63,059 bases of DNA from the NCBI GenBank assembly GCA_002338125.1, contig DDHN01000008.1, positions 113,094-176,152 on the forward strand, given 5' to 3'. The notes under the pieces are model-generated. The model was not told the origin of the DNA. It ran no database searches and was given only the letters and a program-made list of their open reading frames with translations. Of the stretch, positions 49,576 to 57,953 are shown piece by piece (positions within the stretch are counted from its first letter, which is position 1; each line of letters begins with the position of its first letter). Position numbers and translations under genes: made by a program. The DNA comes from Patescibacteria group bacterium UBA1875 (GTDB taxonomy: Bacteria > Patescibacteriota > CPR2 > UBA1875).

Positions 49576-50232
49576 ATGGGACAAAAAGTAAATCCAAACA
49601 GTTTTAGACTGCCGGTGACAAAAGATTGGAAATCTCGGTGGTTTGCCAGACAAGATTATGCAAGGTTTTTGCATGAAGATATTAGAATCCGTGACTATAT
49701 CACTAAAAACTATGGCGCAAAAGCTGGTGTGTCCAGAGTTGATATTGAGAGAGATGCTAATATGGTTAATGTTATAATCTATACCTCTCGGCCGGGAGTT
49801 GTTATTGGCAGAGGTGGGGCAGGGGCCATAGAGCTTAAAAATAATCTTTCAAAAATGGTTTCTTCTAAAATAAAAGATATTAGTATCGAAGAGATAAGAA
49901 AACCCGATCTTGATGCAAAAATTATGGCTAATAATATCAAGGAGCAATTAGAGAAAAGAATTGCATTCAAGAGAGCTGCAAAGCAGGCGGTAGATAAAAT
50001 CTCAAAAAGTGGGGCTTTGGGTGTAAAAGTGATGATCTCCGGGCGGCTAAATGGTGCTGATATCGCCAGAACTCAATTTTTCCAAGAAGGTAAAATACCT
50101 CTAGCTACACTGAGAGCAGATGTCGATTATGGCTTCGCAGAAGCTTGGACGACTTACGGTATTCTCGGAGTTAAGGTATGGATATATAAAGGGGAAAGAA
50201 AAAACGAGGAGCAAAAGAATGTTAATGCCTAA
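49576..50232 (+). CDS. rpsC: Ribosomal protein S3
   Basis: 218 residues: GQKVNPNSFRLPVTKDWKSR, the KH domain with VIIYTSRPGVVIGRGGAGA, and ISGRLNGADIARTQFFQEG with VDYGFAEAWTTYGILGVKVW. S3 forms part of the mRNA entry channel. Its last 14 bases overlap rplP. Confidence 0.96.
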   Translation: MGQKVNPNSFRLPVTKDWKSRWFARQDYARFLHEDIRIRDYITKNYGAKAGVSRVDIERDANMVNVIIYTSRPGVVIGRGGAGAIELKNNLSKMVSSKIKDISIEEIRKPDLDAKIMANNIKEQLEKRIAFKRAAKQAVDKISKSGALGVKVMISGRLNGADIARTQFFQEGKIPLATLRADVDYGFAEAWTTYGILGVKVWIYKGERKNEEQKNVNA

Positions 50233-50650
50233 AAAGACAAAGTTTCGTAAATCCCATAAAATACTTCGAACTGGAAATACTAAGAGAGGTAGCGAATTAG
50301 AATTTGGTAAATTCGGTCTTAAAGCAATGAGTTCTAGCTGGGTTGACTCAAGGCAAATCGAAGCAGCCAGAAGAGCAATGACCCGATATATTAAGCGTGG
50401 TGGTAAAGTTTTTATTAGGATTTTTCCAGATCAACCAGTAACCAAAAAACCTAATGAGGTGGGTATGGGTAAAGGCAAAGGTTCACCAGACCATTTTATC
50501 TTTCAAGTACGACCAGGCAGAATCATATTTGAAATGGACGGGGTTAGCGAGGAGCTTGCCCGAGAAGCATTAAGGCTAGGAGCTCATAAGCTACCAGTAA
50601 AAACCAAATTCATTTCCAAAGAAATTGAAGGAGAGAAAAATGAAGATTAG
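50219..50650 (+). CDS. rplP: Ribosomal protein L16
   Basis: 143 residues. I start at 50219 (MLMPKKTKFRKSHK) after GAGGAG; the open frame extends 33 codons further up inside rpsC, but that part is not L16-like. Typical pieces are FGLKAMSSSWVDSRQIEAAR, FIRIFPDQPVTKKPNEVGMG and KGKGSPDHFIFQVRPGRIIF. L16 helps position tRNA in the A site. Confidence 0.95.
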   Translation: MLMPKKTKFRKSHKILRTGNTKRGSELEFGKFGLKAMSSSWVDSRQIEAARRAMTRYIKRGGKVFIRIFPDQPVTKKPNEVGMGKGKGSPDHFIFQVRPGRIIFEMDGVSEELAREALRLGAHKLPVKTKFISKEIEGEKNED

Positions 50651-50861
50651 TGATATAGTTGCTAAAAAAGATCAGGATCTTGAAAAAAAGTTAGCTGAGC
50701 TAGGTGAACAATTAACAAAATCAAGATTCCAAATTGCTACCAAGGAATCAGACAAAACAGCTGAAATAAAAAAGATAAAAACCGATATTGCTAGAATAAA
50801 AACTATTTTACGAGAAAGAGAAATTTTAAGAGAGGAAGAAAAAGATGAAAAGAAGGCTTAA
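50640..50861 (+). CDS. rpmC: Ribosomal protein L29
   Basis: 73 residues, two helices: MKISDIVAKKDQDLEKKLAE then LGEQLTKSRFQIATKESD and IKKIKTDIARIKTILRERE. The ATG at 50640 follows GAAGGAGAG and overlaps the end of rplP; a TTG five codons earlier is less likely. L29 lies beside L23 at the tunnel exit. It overlaps rpsQ by 17 bases. Confidence 0.92.
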   Translation: MKISDIVAKKDQDLEKKLAELGEQLTKSRFQIATKESDKTAEIKKIKTDIARIKTILREREILREEEKDEKKA

Positions 50862-51090
50862 AGGAAGAGTTATATCTAAAAGCGGGACAAATACCGTTTC
50901 TGTTATGATAGATAAAAGCAAGGTTCATCCTCTGTATAAAAAGCGTTATGTTAATTCAAAGAAGTTTTTGGCCCATGATGAATCTGGGGTAGTGGTCGGA
51001 GATTTAGTAACTATCGAAGAAACAAAACCAATTTCTAAGAAAAAGAAATGGATAGTTATTAAGAATCCAACCAAAGGAGAAAGTAAGTAA
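50845..51090 (+). CDS. rpsQ: Ribosomal protein S17
   Basis: 81 residues: RRLKGRVISKSGTNTVSVMI, VHPLYKKRYVNSKKFLAHDE and VVVGDLVTIEETKPISKKKK are the S17 OB-fold. Its start lies inside the end of rpmC, after GAGGAAG; the stop overlaps rplN (TAATGA). Confidence 0.94.
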   Translation: MKRRLKGRVISKSGTNTVSVMIDKSKVHPLYKKRYVNSKKFLAHDESGVVVGDLVTIEETKPISKKKKWIVIKNPTKGESK

Positions 51091-51458
51091 TGATACAGGC
51101 ACAGACAAAATTAAAAGTGGCTGACAATACCGGAGCCAAGGAAATAATGTGTATTAAGGTTCTGGGTGGTTCCCGAAGACGTTATGCCGGAGTGGGTGAT
51201 ATTATCGTTGCCTCAGTTAAAATTGCAACACCTAATGGTCAAGCTAAAAAGAAAGAGGTTGTCCGAGCCGTGGTGGTGAGAACACGTAAAGAGATAAAAA
51301 GAAAGGATGGATCTACTGTAAGATTTGATGATAATGCTGCCGTCCTTGTAAATGGTGAAGGAATCCCAAGAGGAACACGTATCTTTGGCCCAGTAGCCCG
51401 GGAGATAAGAGATAGAGGCTATACAAAGATTCTTTCCCAAGCCCCGGAGGTACTCTAA
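51090..51458 (+). CDS. rplN: Ribosomal protein L14
   Basis: 122 residues, exactly the standard length: MIQAQTKLKVADNTGAKEIM, RYAGVGDIIVASVKIATPNG, VVRTRKEIKRKDGSTVRFDD and GTRIFGPVAREIRDRGYTKI. L14 is at the subunit interface and next to L19. One-base overlaps on both sides. Confidence 0.96.
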   Translation: MIQAQTKLKVADNTGAKEIMCIKVLGGSRRRYAGVGDIIVASVKIATPNGQAKKKEVVRAVVVRTRKEIKRKDGSTVRFDDNAAVLVNGEGIPRGTRIFGPVAREIRDRGYTKILSQAPEVL

Positions 51459-51796
51459 TGAACAAACTCAAATTAAAAAAAGGTGATAAAGTAATAATTT
51501 TAGCCGGGAAAGACAAAGGCAAAACAGGAGTGATTGAAAAAGTCTTTGTGAAATCCAGAAGTGTTCTTATCCCAAAGCTTAATTTAGTTAAGAAACACGT
51601 AAAAGTAACCAAGGAAAATCCAGCCGGAGGTGTTATTGATGCTGAGAGACCAATTCCGATATCAAAAGTTGAGCTAATCTGCCCAAATTGTAGTAAGAGA
51701 GCTCGAGTTGGTTACAAAATAACAGGCAAAGAAAAAAAGAGAATTTGTAAAAGATGTCACAAAGTTATCGAAATCCAGAAAGATAAGGAGAAATAA
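51458..51796 (+). CDS. rplX: Ribosomal protein L24
   Basis: 112 residues with the KOW motif (KLKKGDKVIILAGKDKGKTG), LNLVKKHVKVTKENPAGGVI, and a C-terminal zinc-ribbon-like CPNCSKRARVGYKI with KKRICKRCHK. L24 starts 50S assembly. Two CxxC pairs are present, as in many bacterial L24 with a zinc site. Overlaps both neighbours by one base. Confidence 0.95.
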   Translation: MNKLKLKKGDKVIILAGKDKGKTGVIEKVFVKSRSVLIPKLNLVKKHVKVTKENPAGGVIDAERPIPISKVELICPNCSKRARVGYKITGKEKKRICKRCHKVIEIQKDKEK

Positions 51797-52344
51797 TGGC
51801 TAGATTATATGATTTATACAAAGAAAAGATTAAGAAATCTCTAAAATCTGATTTAGGTATTGATAACGATATGGCTGTACCGAGAGTTATTAAGGTTGTG
51901 GTGAACGCAGGAGTTGGTAAGGCCACTCAGGATTCAAAATATCTTATCGAGGCTGTCGAAGCTTTGACGGCAATAACTGGACAAAAGCCGGTTGAAAGAG
52001 TAGCTAAAAAATCTGTTGCTGGATTTAAAGTTAGGGAAGGAAACCCAATTGGTGTCTCAGTAACTTTAAGAGGTGATCGGATGTATGAATTTTTAGATAG
52101 ATTAGTAAATGCAGCGTTACCAAGAATTAGAGACTTCCGAGGAGTCAAGAAGAGTGCTTTTGACGGCCACGGTAATTATAGTGTGGGTATTAAGGAGCAT
52201 ACAGTTTTCCCAGAACTAATCGGTAGAGAAGTAAGCCCAATTTCATTACAAGTGAATATTCAAACTAGCACGGAAGATGACGATGTGGCCAGAACTTTAC
52301 TTGCAGCACTTGGTTTTCCGTTTCAAAAAGATGAGAGTGAATAA
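51796..52344 (+). CDS. rplE: Ribosomal protein L5
   Basis: 182 residues: MARLYDLYKEKIKKSLKSDL, VPRVIKVVVNAGVGKATQDS, ITGQKPVERVAKKSVAGFKV, and the C-terminal DVQIST-like NIQTSTEDDDVARTLLAALG with FPFQ. L5 binds 5S rRNA in the central protuberance. Confidence 0.96.
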   Translation: MARLYDLYKEKIKKSLKSDLGIDNDMAVPRVIKVVVNAGVGKATQDSKYLIEAVEALTAITGQKPVERVAKKSVAGFKVREGNPIGVSVTLRGDRMYEFLDRLVNAALPRIRDFRGVKKSAFDGHGNYSVGIKEHTVFPELIGREVSPISLQVNIQTSTEDDDVARTLLAALGFPFQKDESE

Positions 52345-52353
52345 GGAGATAAT

Positions 52354-52539
52354 ATGGCAAGAAAAGCATTAATAGAAAAATCAAATAAAAAACCCAAATT
52401 TTCAACTAGAAAACAAACTCGTTGTAAAATTTGTGGACGCTCCAAAGGGTATCTTAAAAAGTTTGAGATGTGTCGGATTTGTTTTAGAGAGAGAGCTCGA
52501 GAAGGAGAAATCCCAGGCGTCAGAAAATCAAGCTGGTAA
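52354..52539 (+). CDS. rpsN: Ribosomal protein S14, zinc-binding type
   Basis: 61 residues with the four zinc ligands in CKICGRSKGYLKKFEMCRIC and the end FRERAREGEIPGVRKSSW. This is the short C+ (type Z) form, not the 89-101 residue zinc-free form. A good AAGGAG precedes the ATG. Confidence 0.97.
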   Translation: MARKALIEKSNKKPKFSTRKQTRCKICGRSKGYLKKFEMCRICFRERAREGEIPGVRKSSW

Positions 52540-52551
52540 AAAGGAGAAACT

Positions 52552-52932
52552 ATGTTTACAGATCCAATTTCAGATATGTTAACAAGAATCAGAAATGCTT
52601 ACCTAGTTGGTAAGGAGTCTCTTGTTGTTGATAGCTCAAAACTAAAAACTTCAATTTTGAAAATATTGAAGGAGAACAAATATATCAAAGATTTTAAACA
52701 AGACGGTAAAGTGATTACGATTGTTTTGGGCTATAAAGATAGTAAGCCTCTAATAGAAAGGGTTGAACGAGTCTCAAAACCTGGTAGAAGAGTTTATGTT
52801 AAATGTGAAGATATTCCAGTTGTGCTTTCAGGAAAGGGAGTAGTAATTCTTTCGACTTCAAAGGGGATTTTAACCGGTGATGAGGCCAAGAAGAATAATT
52901 TAGGTGGGGAAAGAATCGCCAAAGTATATTAA
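52552..52932 (+). CDS. rpsH: Ribosomal protein S8
   Basis: 126 residues: FTDPISDMLTRIRNAYLVGK, ISKPG-like RVSKPGRRVYVKCEDIPVVL, GVVILSTSKGILTGDEAKKN and LGGERIAKVY with a C-terminal Tyr. S8 organises the 30S platform and is the spc operon repressor in E. coli. Confidence 0.96.
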   Translation: MFTDPISDMLTRIRNAYLVGKESLVVDSSKLKTSILKILKENKYIKDFKQDGKVITIVLGYKDSKPLIERVERVSKPGRRVYVKCEDIPVVLSGKGVVILSTSKGILTGDEAKKNNLGGERIAKVY

Positions 52933-52940
52933 GGAGTAAT

Positions 52941-53483
52941 ATGTCGCGAGTAGGAAAAAAACCAATTGGAATAAAAGAAGGAGTCACGGTCTCTATCGAA
53001 GGGCAAAATATTCAAATTAAAGGCCCAAAAGGAGAGTTGTCATTTACTATGAATTCTAATTTGCTAGCAAAAGTAGATGACAATACTTTGAATTTAGAAC
53101 TAAAAAAAGAAAGCAAAAAGAGCCGAGAATTACATGGTTTAACCAGAACAATCATTAATAATATGATTATCGGTGTAGCTGATGGTTTCGAAAAGAAGTT
53201 AGAATTCCACGGAGTCGGGTATCGGGCTAATGTCGAAGGCCGGGATTTGGTTTTGAACCTTGGCTTTTCTCACCCCATAAAGTATTCTCCTCGAGAAGGT
53301 ATTGACATTAAAGTAGATAAAAATGTTATTACAGTCTCCGGTATCGATAAACAATTAGTTGGTCAAACAGCAGCTGAGATTAGAGAATTCAGGAAGCCCG
53401 AGCCATACAAGGGGAAGGGTATCAAATACGAGTTTGAACACATAAGGAGAAAAGCTGGTAAAGCAGCAGCTAAGGGGGAATAA
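52941..53483 (+). CDS. rplF: Ribosomal protein L6
   Basis: 180 residues: SRVGKKPIGIKEGVTVSIEG, IKGPKGELSF, LHGLTRTIINNMIIGVADGF, and the C-terminal EIREFRKPEPYKGKGIKYEF. L6 lies near the sarcin-ricin loop. Preceded by AAGGAG. Confidence 0.96.
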   Translation: MSRVGKKPIGIKEGVTVSIEGQNIQIKGPKGELSFTMNSNLLAKVDDNTLNLELKKESKKSRELHGLTRTIINNMIIGVADGFEKKLEFHGVGYRANVEGRDLVLNLGFSHPIKYSPREGIDIKVDKNVITVSGIDKQLVGQTAAEIREFRKPEPYKGKGIKYEFEHIRRKAGKAAAKGE

Positions 53484-53493
53484 AGAGGTAAAA

Positions 53494-53832
53494 ATGGAAA
53501 AGAACAAAAGAAGAAATTTAAGAAAAAATAGAGTTAAGAAAAGTATTAGTCAGAGTAACTTGCCAAGACTATCAGTTTCAGCTTCGTTATCTCACATCCG
53601 AGCTCAAATAATAGATAATTCTAAGGGGATCACTCTTTGTGCTGCTGACGATTTGGCAATAAAAGATAAAAAAACTAAAACTGAAAAAGCAAAATTGGTC
53701 GGTGAGCTAATAGCGAAAAAAGCAAAAGAGAATAAAATTACCAAGGTAGTTTTCGACAGAGGCCATAAACTATATCACGGTAGGGTAAAAGCTTTGGCTG
53801 AAGCTGCCAGAAAATCAGGGCTTAAATTTTAA
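53494..53832 (+). CDS. rplR: Ribosomal protein L18
   Basis: 112 residues: RRNLRKNRVKKSISQSNLPR, SVSASLSHIRAQIIDNSKGI and FDRGHKLYHGRVKALAEAAR-KSGLKF. L18 binds 5S rRNA with L5. Confidence 0.94.
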   Translation: MEKNKRRNLRKNRVKKSISQSNLPRLSVSASLSHIRAQIIDNSKGITLCAADDLAIKDKKTKTEKAKLVGELIAKKAKENKITKVVFDRGHKLYHGRVKALAEAARKSGLKF

Positions 53833-53841
53833 GGAGAAGAA

Positions 53842-54408
53842 ATGGCAAAATTTGAAAGAAGAGAAGAAAAAGACGGCATCGAAGAGCGAGTGATCCAGAT
53901 TGATAGGATTACCAGGGTTGTTAAGGGTGGCCGAAGATTGCGATTTAGAGCTATTGTCGTTGTTGGTGACGGTAAAGGCAAGGTAGGGCTTGCTATTGAT
54001 AAAAGCAACGAAGTAGTTGACGCTATTTCAAAAGCTTCTCGAAAGGCTCGAAAAGAAATGGTTGAAATCAATCTTTCAGAATCGACTATTCCTCATGAAA
54101 TTACCGCTGAATACGCTGGTGCCAAGGTCTTCTTAAAGCCTGCCAGGGTTGGTACTGGGGTTATTGCTGGTGGGGCTGTTAGGCCAATTTTAGAAGTACT
54201 TGGAGTTAAGGATGTTGTTTCTAAAATACAAGGATCTAATTCTAAACTAAACAATTCTTATGCGACAATCAAGGCTTTAAGAACTTTGAGAAAATTGGAG
54301 ACAACAAAAGGAACAACCAAAAAACCAAAAACAAAAAAAAGCAGCAAACCTAAAACTAAGGAGACTACTAATGGACCTGTCGAACCTAAGAAAACTAACA
54401 AAAAATAA
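53842..54408 (+). CDS. rpsE: Ribosomal protein S5 with a Lys/Thr-rich tail
   Basis: 188 residues. The core (IDRITRVVKGGRRLRFRAIV, then VVGDGKGKVGLAIDKSNEVV, AGAKVFLKPARVGTGVIAGG and SKIQGSNSKLNNSYATIKAL) is complete near residue 152. A tail of about 35 residues of KTTKKPKTKKS type follows. The tail reads 38 bases into rplO in another frame. S5 is at the mRNA entry and helps accuracy. The next gene is rplO: rpmD (L30) is absent. Confidence 0.94.
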   Translation: MAKFERREEKDGIEERVIQIDRITRVVKGGRRLRFRAIVVVGDGKGKVGLAIDKSNEVVDAISKASRKARKEMVEINLSESTIPHEITAEYAGAKVFLKPARVGTGVIAGGAVRPILEVLGVKDVVSKIQGSNSKLNNSYATIKALRTLRKLETTKGTTKKPKTKKSSKPKTKETTNGPVEPKKTNKK

Positions 54409-54790
54409 AAAACGTAAGGGTAGAGGAATCTCTGCTGGCGGTGGGAAAACTGCCGGTAGGGGTACAAAAGGACAAAAATCACGTTCAGGCGGGAATATTC
54501 GACCCGGATTTGAAGGCGGCCAGATGTCTTTGATACATCGAATCCCTAAAAAAAGAGGCTTTAAATCTAGAAACTCCAAACCCCAGACCGTTACTCTTGA
54601 TAAGTTAAATGTTTTCAAGGATGGCTCGAAAATAACAGTGAAAAAATTGCTTGAACAGAGGATAATTTCTTCTGAGTCTGCTAAGATAGTCGATAGCGGT
54701 AAACTAGAAAAAAAACTTATCATTGCTGTTCCGGTAACCAAAAATGCTGCCAAAAAAATAGAAAAAGCCGGAGGCAAGCTAGAAAGCTAG
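54371..54790 (+). CDS. rplO: Ribosomal protein L15
   Basis: 139 residues: MDLSNLRKLTKNKKRKGRGI, SAGGGKTAGRGTKGQKSRSG, RPGFEGGQMSLIHRIPKKRG and a short alpha/beta end. The ATG has AAGGAG seven bases before it, inside the end of rpsE, which makes the 38-base overlap real. L15 is a late 50S assembly protein. Confidence 0.94.
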   Translation: MDLSNLRKLTKNKKRKGRGISAGGGKTAGRGTKGQKSRSGGNIRPGFEGGQMSLIHRIPKKRGFKSRNSKPQTVTLDKLNVFKDGSKITVKKLLEQRIISSESAKIVDSGKLEKKLIIAVPVTKNAAKKIEKAGGKLES

Positions 54791-54791
54791 C

Positions 54792-56102
54792 ATGAGAAAA
54801 ATAAAAGAAATATTAGAAAATAAGGGTCTTTTAAAAAAAATTTTCTTTATTCTCTTTATTTTATTATTATTTAGAATTGCTGCTCACGTACCAATCCCTG
54901 GCCCTGACCCTGAAAATGTCAGAAACTTCCTGGCAGAAGCTTTTAGAGGAAATTCGGTGCTTTCATTCTTGGATATTTTCTCTGGGGGAGGGATTTCCCG
55001 GTTCTCCATTGTTATGATGGGTCTTGGACCCTACATTACTGCTTCGATTATGATTCAACTTTTAACTATGGTCGTTCCCAAATTAGAAGCAATTAGCAAA
55101 GAAGGCGAAGAAGGCCATCGAAAAATGAACCAATATTCCAGGCTAGTTGCTTTGCCACTATCGTTTATAGAAGGTTATGCGGGAATTAGATTCTTGCAAT
55201 ATTCCAGTAGTCAAACAGGGGCAGATTTTTTAAGCGGTTTGGGTTTAGATGAATGGGCTTTGATGCTTTTGGCAATAGCTGGTGGAACGATGTTTCTGAT
55301 GTGGCTTGGTGAGCTAATTACTGAAAAAGGTCTTGGTAATGGTGTTTCAATTATTATCTTTGCTGGTATCGTTGCTGGTTTGCCCCAATCGGTAGGTCAA
55401 GCAATCCAAAAGATTATTGTTTCTGAATACGATATGGGGATAATCGTCACACAATTAGGAATACTGGCAGCGATTATGGCGGTTATCGTGGCAATTGTTT
55501 TTGTTACCGAAGGACAGCGAAAGCTACCAATATCTTATGCTAAAAGAGTAAGAGGGTCTAAACTGTATGGGGGTGTTGAGAGCTTTCTTCCTTTGAAACT
55601 TAATATGTCAGGGGTAATTCCGATAATTTTTGCCGGTGCATTTATGAATATACCAAATATGATTGGCTTCTTCTCTCAGGTAAGGAATGAAACTATCGCC
55701 GCAGCGGCTACTTGGGTACAAGAGACTTTTAACCCTCAGGGATTGCCGTATGCTGTTTTTTTCTTTATTCTTGTCTTTGCTTTTACGTTTTTTTCTACTT
55801 TTTTGTACTTCAAGCCAAAGGATGTCGCTGAAAATCTCCAAAAGCATGGTGGTTTTATCCCCGGTATCCGCCCCGGAACTCAGACTGAAAAATATCTCTC
55901 TTGGCTAATAAATAGAGTTACGCTTTGGGGAGCAATATTTTTGTCACTTATTGCTGTTTTGCCGTTTTTAATTCAAATCTTTGCCAATATCGGTAATATC
56001 GTTATTGGTGGAACTGGGCTTTTGATTGTGGTCGGGGTAGCTATCGAGATCAAAAATCAAATTAATGCTCAAATTGTAACTAGATCATACGAAGCTATTT
56101 AA
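54792..56102 (+). CDS. secY: Protein translocase subunit SecY
   Basis: 436 residues with ten predicted TM helices. Landmarks are LFRIAAHVPIPGPDP, FSGGGISRFSIVMMGLGPYI, QYSRLVALPLSFIEGY, ITEKGLGNGVSIIIFAGIVA, GQRKLPISYAKRVRG and FIPGIRPGTQTEKYLSWLIN. It forms the Sec channel with SecE and SecG. It starts one base after rplO. In many bacteria adk and map follow; here they do not. Confidence 0.96.
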   Translation: MRKIKEILENKGLLKKIFFILFILLLFRIAAHVPIPGPDPENVRNFLAEAFRGNSVLSFLDIFSGGGISRFSIVMMGLGPYITASIMIQLLTMVVPKLEAISKEGEEGHRKMNQYSRLVALPLSFIEGYAGIRFLQYSSSQTGADFLSGLGLDEWALMLLAIAGGTMFLMWLGELITEKGLGNGVSIIIFAGIVAGLPQSVGQAIQKIIVSEYDMGIIVTQLGILAAIMAVIVAIVFVTEGQRKLPISYAKRVRGSKLYGGVESFLPLKLNMSGVIPIIFAGAFMNIPNMIGFFSQVRNETIAAAATWVQETFNPQGLPYAVFFFILVFAFTFFSTFLYFKPKDVAENLQKHGGFIPGIRPGTQTEKYLSWLINRVTLWGAIFLSLIAVLPFLIQIFANIGNIVIGGTGLLIVVGVAIEIKNQINAQIVTRSYEAI

Positions 56103-56109
56103 AAAAGTC

Positions 56110-56138
56110 TTGCAAAAGAAAGCAAACTATCATATAAT
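56110..56138 (+). promoter_or_regulatory. Internal promoter for infA-rpmJ-rpsM and onward
   Basis: TTGCAA (56110-56115), 17 bases, TATAAT (56133-56138); the infA ATG is 15 bases after. It sits where adk-map would be in other bacteria. Confidence 0.7.
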
Positions 56139-56153
56139 CATGAGGCACTTAAT

Positions 56154-56402
56154 ATGACAGATAATACAAAGGAAGTAATCGAGTTAGAAGGGACCGTTTT
56201 AGAATCTCTCCCGAACGCCATGTTCAGGGTAGAACTCGAAAACGGTCACGTTATTTTAGCCCATATTTCCGGTCGTATGAGGAAGCATTATATAAAAATC
56301 CTTCCCGGGGACAGGGTTAAGGTTGAAATGACTCCTTATGACCTTACTAAGGGCAGGATAACTTATAGGGTTGATAACAAGAAGAAGGAAAATGAAGGTT
56401 AG
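56154..56402 (+). CDS. infA: Translation initiation factor IF-1
   Basis: 82 residues: VIELEGTVLESLPNAMFRVE, LENGHVILAHISGRMRKHYI, ILPGDRVKVEMTPYDLTKGR and ITYR, the complete OB-fold. It is about 10 residues longer than E. coli IF-1, with extra residues at both ends. IF-1 blocks the A site during initiation. Its end overlaps rpmJ by 11 bases. Confidence 0.96.
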   Translation: MTDNTKEVIELEGTVLESLPNAMFRVELENGHVILAHISGRMRKHYIKILPGDRVKVEMTPYDLTKGRITYRVDNKKKENEG

Positions 56403-56505
56403 ACCATCAGTAAAAAAAATGTGTGAAAAGTGTAAGATAATTCGTCGTCACGGTCGAGTGAGGGTTATTTGTGATAATCCTAAACATAAGCAGAGGCAAG
56501 GTTAA
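56392..56505 (+). CDS. rpmJ: Ribosomal protein L36
   Basis: A 37-residue frame: KVRPSVKKMCEKCKIIRRHG then RVRVICDNPKHKQRQG. The zinc ligands Cys 11, Cys 14, Cys 27 and His 32 are all present. Its start lies within infA and its stop overlaps the rpsM ATG (TAATG), the usual infA-rpmJ-rpsM order. Confidence 0.96.
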   Translation: MKVRPSVKKMCEKCKIIRRHGRVRVICDNPKHKQRQG

Positions 56506-56891
56506 TGGCTAGAATTTCTGGTGTAAATTTACCAAGTGGTAAGAGGATTGAGGTTGGCCTAACCTATATCTACGGTATTGGTCTTTCAACTGCGAAAAAG
56601 ATCCTTACTATGGCAAGCGTTAACCCAAATACCCGGGTTAAAGATCTTTCCGATTTGGAGATTAATAGTATCCGGGAAGCAATAGAAGGAAAAATCAAGG
56701 TAGAAGGTGATGCTAGAAGAGAAACTACTCAGAATATAAAAAGGCTAAAGGAGATTGGTTCCTACCGAGGTGTTCGGCATAGTCAAGGTCTACCGGTTCG
56801 GGGCCAAAGAACAAAAACTAATGCTAGAACAAAAAGAGGCAAAAAAGTAACGGTTGGCTCCGGTAAGAAAAAAGCGGCTGAAAAGACTTAA
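56505..56891 (+). CDS. rpsM: Ribosomal protein S13
   Basis: 128 residues: ARISGVNLPSGKRIEVGLTY, IYGIGLSTAKKIL and RGVRHSQGLPVRGQRTKTNA, then RTKRGKKVTVGSGKK. S13 contacts the P-site tRNA and the 50S subunit. Confidence 0.96.
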   Translation: MARISGVNLPSGKRIEVGLTYIYGIGLSTAKKILTMASVNPNTRVKDLSDLEINSIREAIEGKIKVEGDARRETTQNIKRLKEIGSYRGVRHSQGLPVRGQRTKTNARTKRGKKVTVGSGKKKAAEKT

Positions 56892-56906
56892 TAATTAGGA
56901 ATTAAA

Positions 56907-57299
56907 ATGGCAGAAGTAAAAAAACCAGCAAAAAAGAAAAAGCAAAAGAAAAATATTCAAGAAGGAATGGCTTATATCAAGTCAACTTTTAACAATACTA
57001 TCATTACTTTTACTGATAATGACGGCAATGTTATCGCTTCATCTTCAGCCGGAAAGATTGGCTTTAAAGGAACTCGAAAGTCCACACCCTACGCAGCTCA
57101 AATGGCTAGTACGGCAGCCTGTGAAGAAGCTAAAAATCATGGCCTTCAAAGAGTAGAAGTTTTTGTTAGCGGGATTGGCTCTGGCCGGGAATCAGCTTTA
57201 CGTTCAATTTCTGGTAGCGACATCTATGTAAAATCAATTAAAGACATAACACCGGTACCACATAATGGTTGTCGGGCACCAAAACCTAAGAGGAATTAA
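56907..57299 (+). CDS. rpsK: Ribosomal protein S11
   Basis: 130 residues: a Lys-rich start, then GMAYIKSTFNNTIITFTDND, SSAGKIGFKGTRKSTPYAAQ, VFVSGIGSGRESALRSISGS and PVPHNGCRAPKPKRN. S11 lines the E-site mRNA path on the platform. Confidence 0.96.
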   Translation: MAEVKKPAKKKKQKKNIQEGMAYIKSTFNNTIITFTDNDGNVIASSSAGKIGFKGTRKSTPYAAQMASTAACEEAKNHGLQRVEVFVSGIGSGRESALRSISGSDIYVKSIKDITPVPHNGCRAPKPKRN

Positions 57300-57301
57300 T
57301 A

Positions 57302-57913
57302 ATGGATTCGAAATGCAGACAATGTAGGCGTGAAGGTGAAAAACTCTTTTTGAAAGGGGACAAGTGTTTTAATAAATGTACCCTTGTGAAGCGTAATTAC
57401 ACCCCTGGACAGCATGGCCTTTCTAGAAAAGGAAAGCCATCTGATTACTCGGTCATGCTTAGAGAAAAACAAAAAGTAAAAAGAATGTACGGGTTGAGAG
57501 AAAAACAGTTCGAAAAATATTTTGAAAAAGCTAGTCGAAGCAAGGGAGTTACCGGTGAAATCTTGCTATCAATCCTTGAATCAAGGCTGGATACAGTGGT
57601 TTACAGGATGGGCTTTGCTAGCTCCCGCAACCAAGCCCGTCAGCTTGTTTCTCACGGATTATTCGCGGTAAATGGTCGTAAAGCTAATATCCCTTCAATA
57701 ATTTTAAAGCCTGGTGATAAGGTAGAAGCTTTACCGGAAAAAAAGAAAAAGAAATATTTCGAAAATTTGTTGGCGGTTAAGCCTAGGGAAGAACACTCAT
57801 GGGTCAAGGTGAATAGGAAAAACCTTTCCGGCGAATTCATCGCTCCTCCTATAAGAGAGCAATTGGACCCAAGCATTAATGAGCAATTAATTGTGGAATT
57901 CTATTCTAAGTAA
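57302..57913 (+). CDS. rpsD: Ribosomal protein S4
   Basis: 203 residues with the zinc-ligand form of the N-terminus (KCRQCRREGEKLFLKGDKC, then FNKC), PGQHG in YTPGQHGLSRKGKPSDYSVM, the S4 domain ILESRLDTVVYRMGFASSRN, and the end DPSINEQLIVEFYSK. S4 starts 30S assembly and, in model bacteria, represses its own operon. Confidence 0.96.
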   Translation: MDSKCRQCRREGEKLFLKGDKCFNKCTLVKRNYTPGQHGLSRKGKPSDYSVMLREKQKVKRMYGLREKQFEKYFEKASRSKGVTGEILLSILESRLDTVVYRMGFASSRNQARQLVSHGLFAVNGRKANIPSIILKPGDKVEALPEKKKKKYFENLLAVKPREEHSWVKVNRKNLSGEFIAPPIREQLDPSINEQLIVEFYSK

Positions 57914-57922
57914 TAACTAAAC

Positions 57923-57953
57923 CCCGGACAGACCGGGCTCCCGAAGACTCGGG
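57923..57953 (+). promoter_or_regulatory. Tandem GC hairpins between rpsD and rpoA
   Basis: CCCGG-ACAGA-CCGGG (57923-57937) and CCCGA-AGAC-TCGGG (57940-57953) are three bases apart in an otherwise AT-rich operon. They are followed directly by AAAAGGAG and the rpoA GTG. No T-run, so not a terminator; they could tune rpoA translation or mark an mRNA processing site. Confidence 0.55.

Noticed and set aside
50120..50218. Longer N-terminus for L16
   Set aside because: The added 33 residues are rpsC read in another frame; GAGGAG marks 50219.
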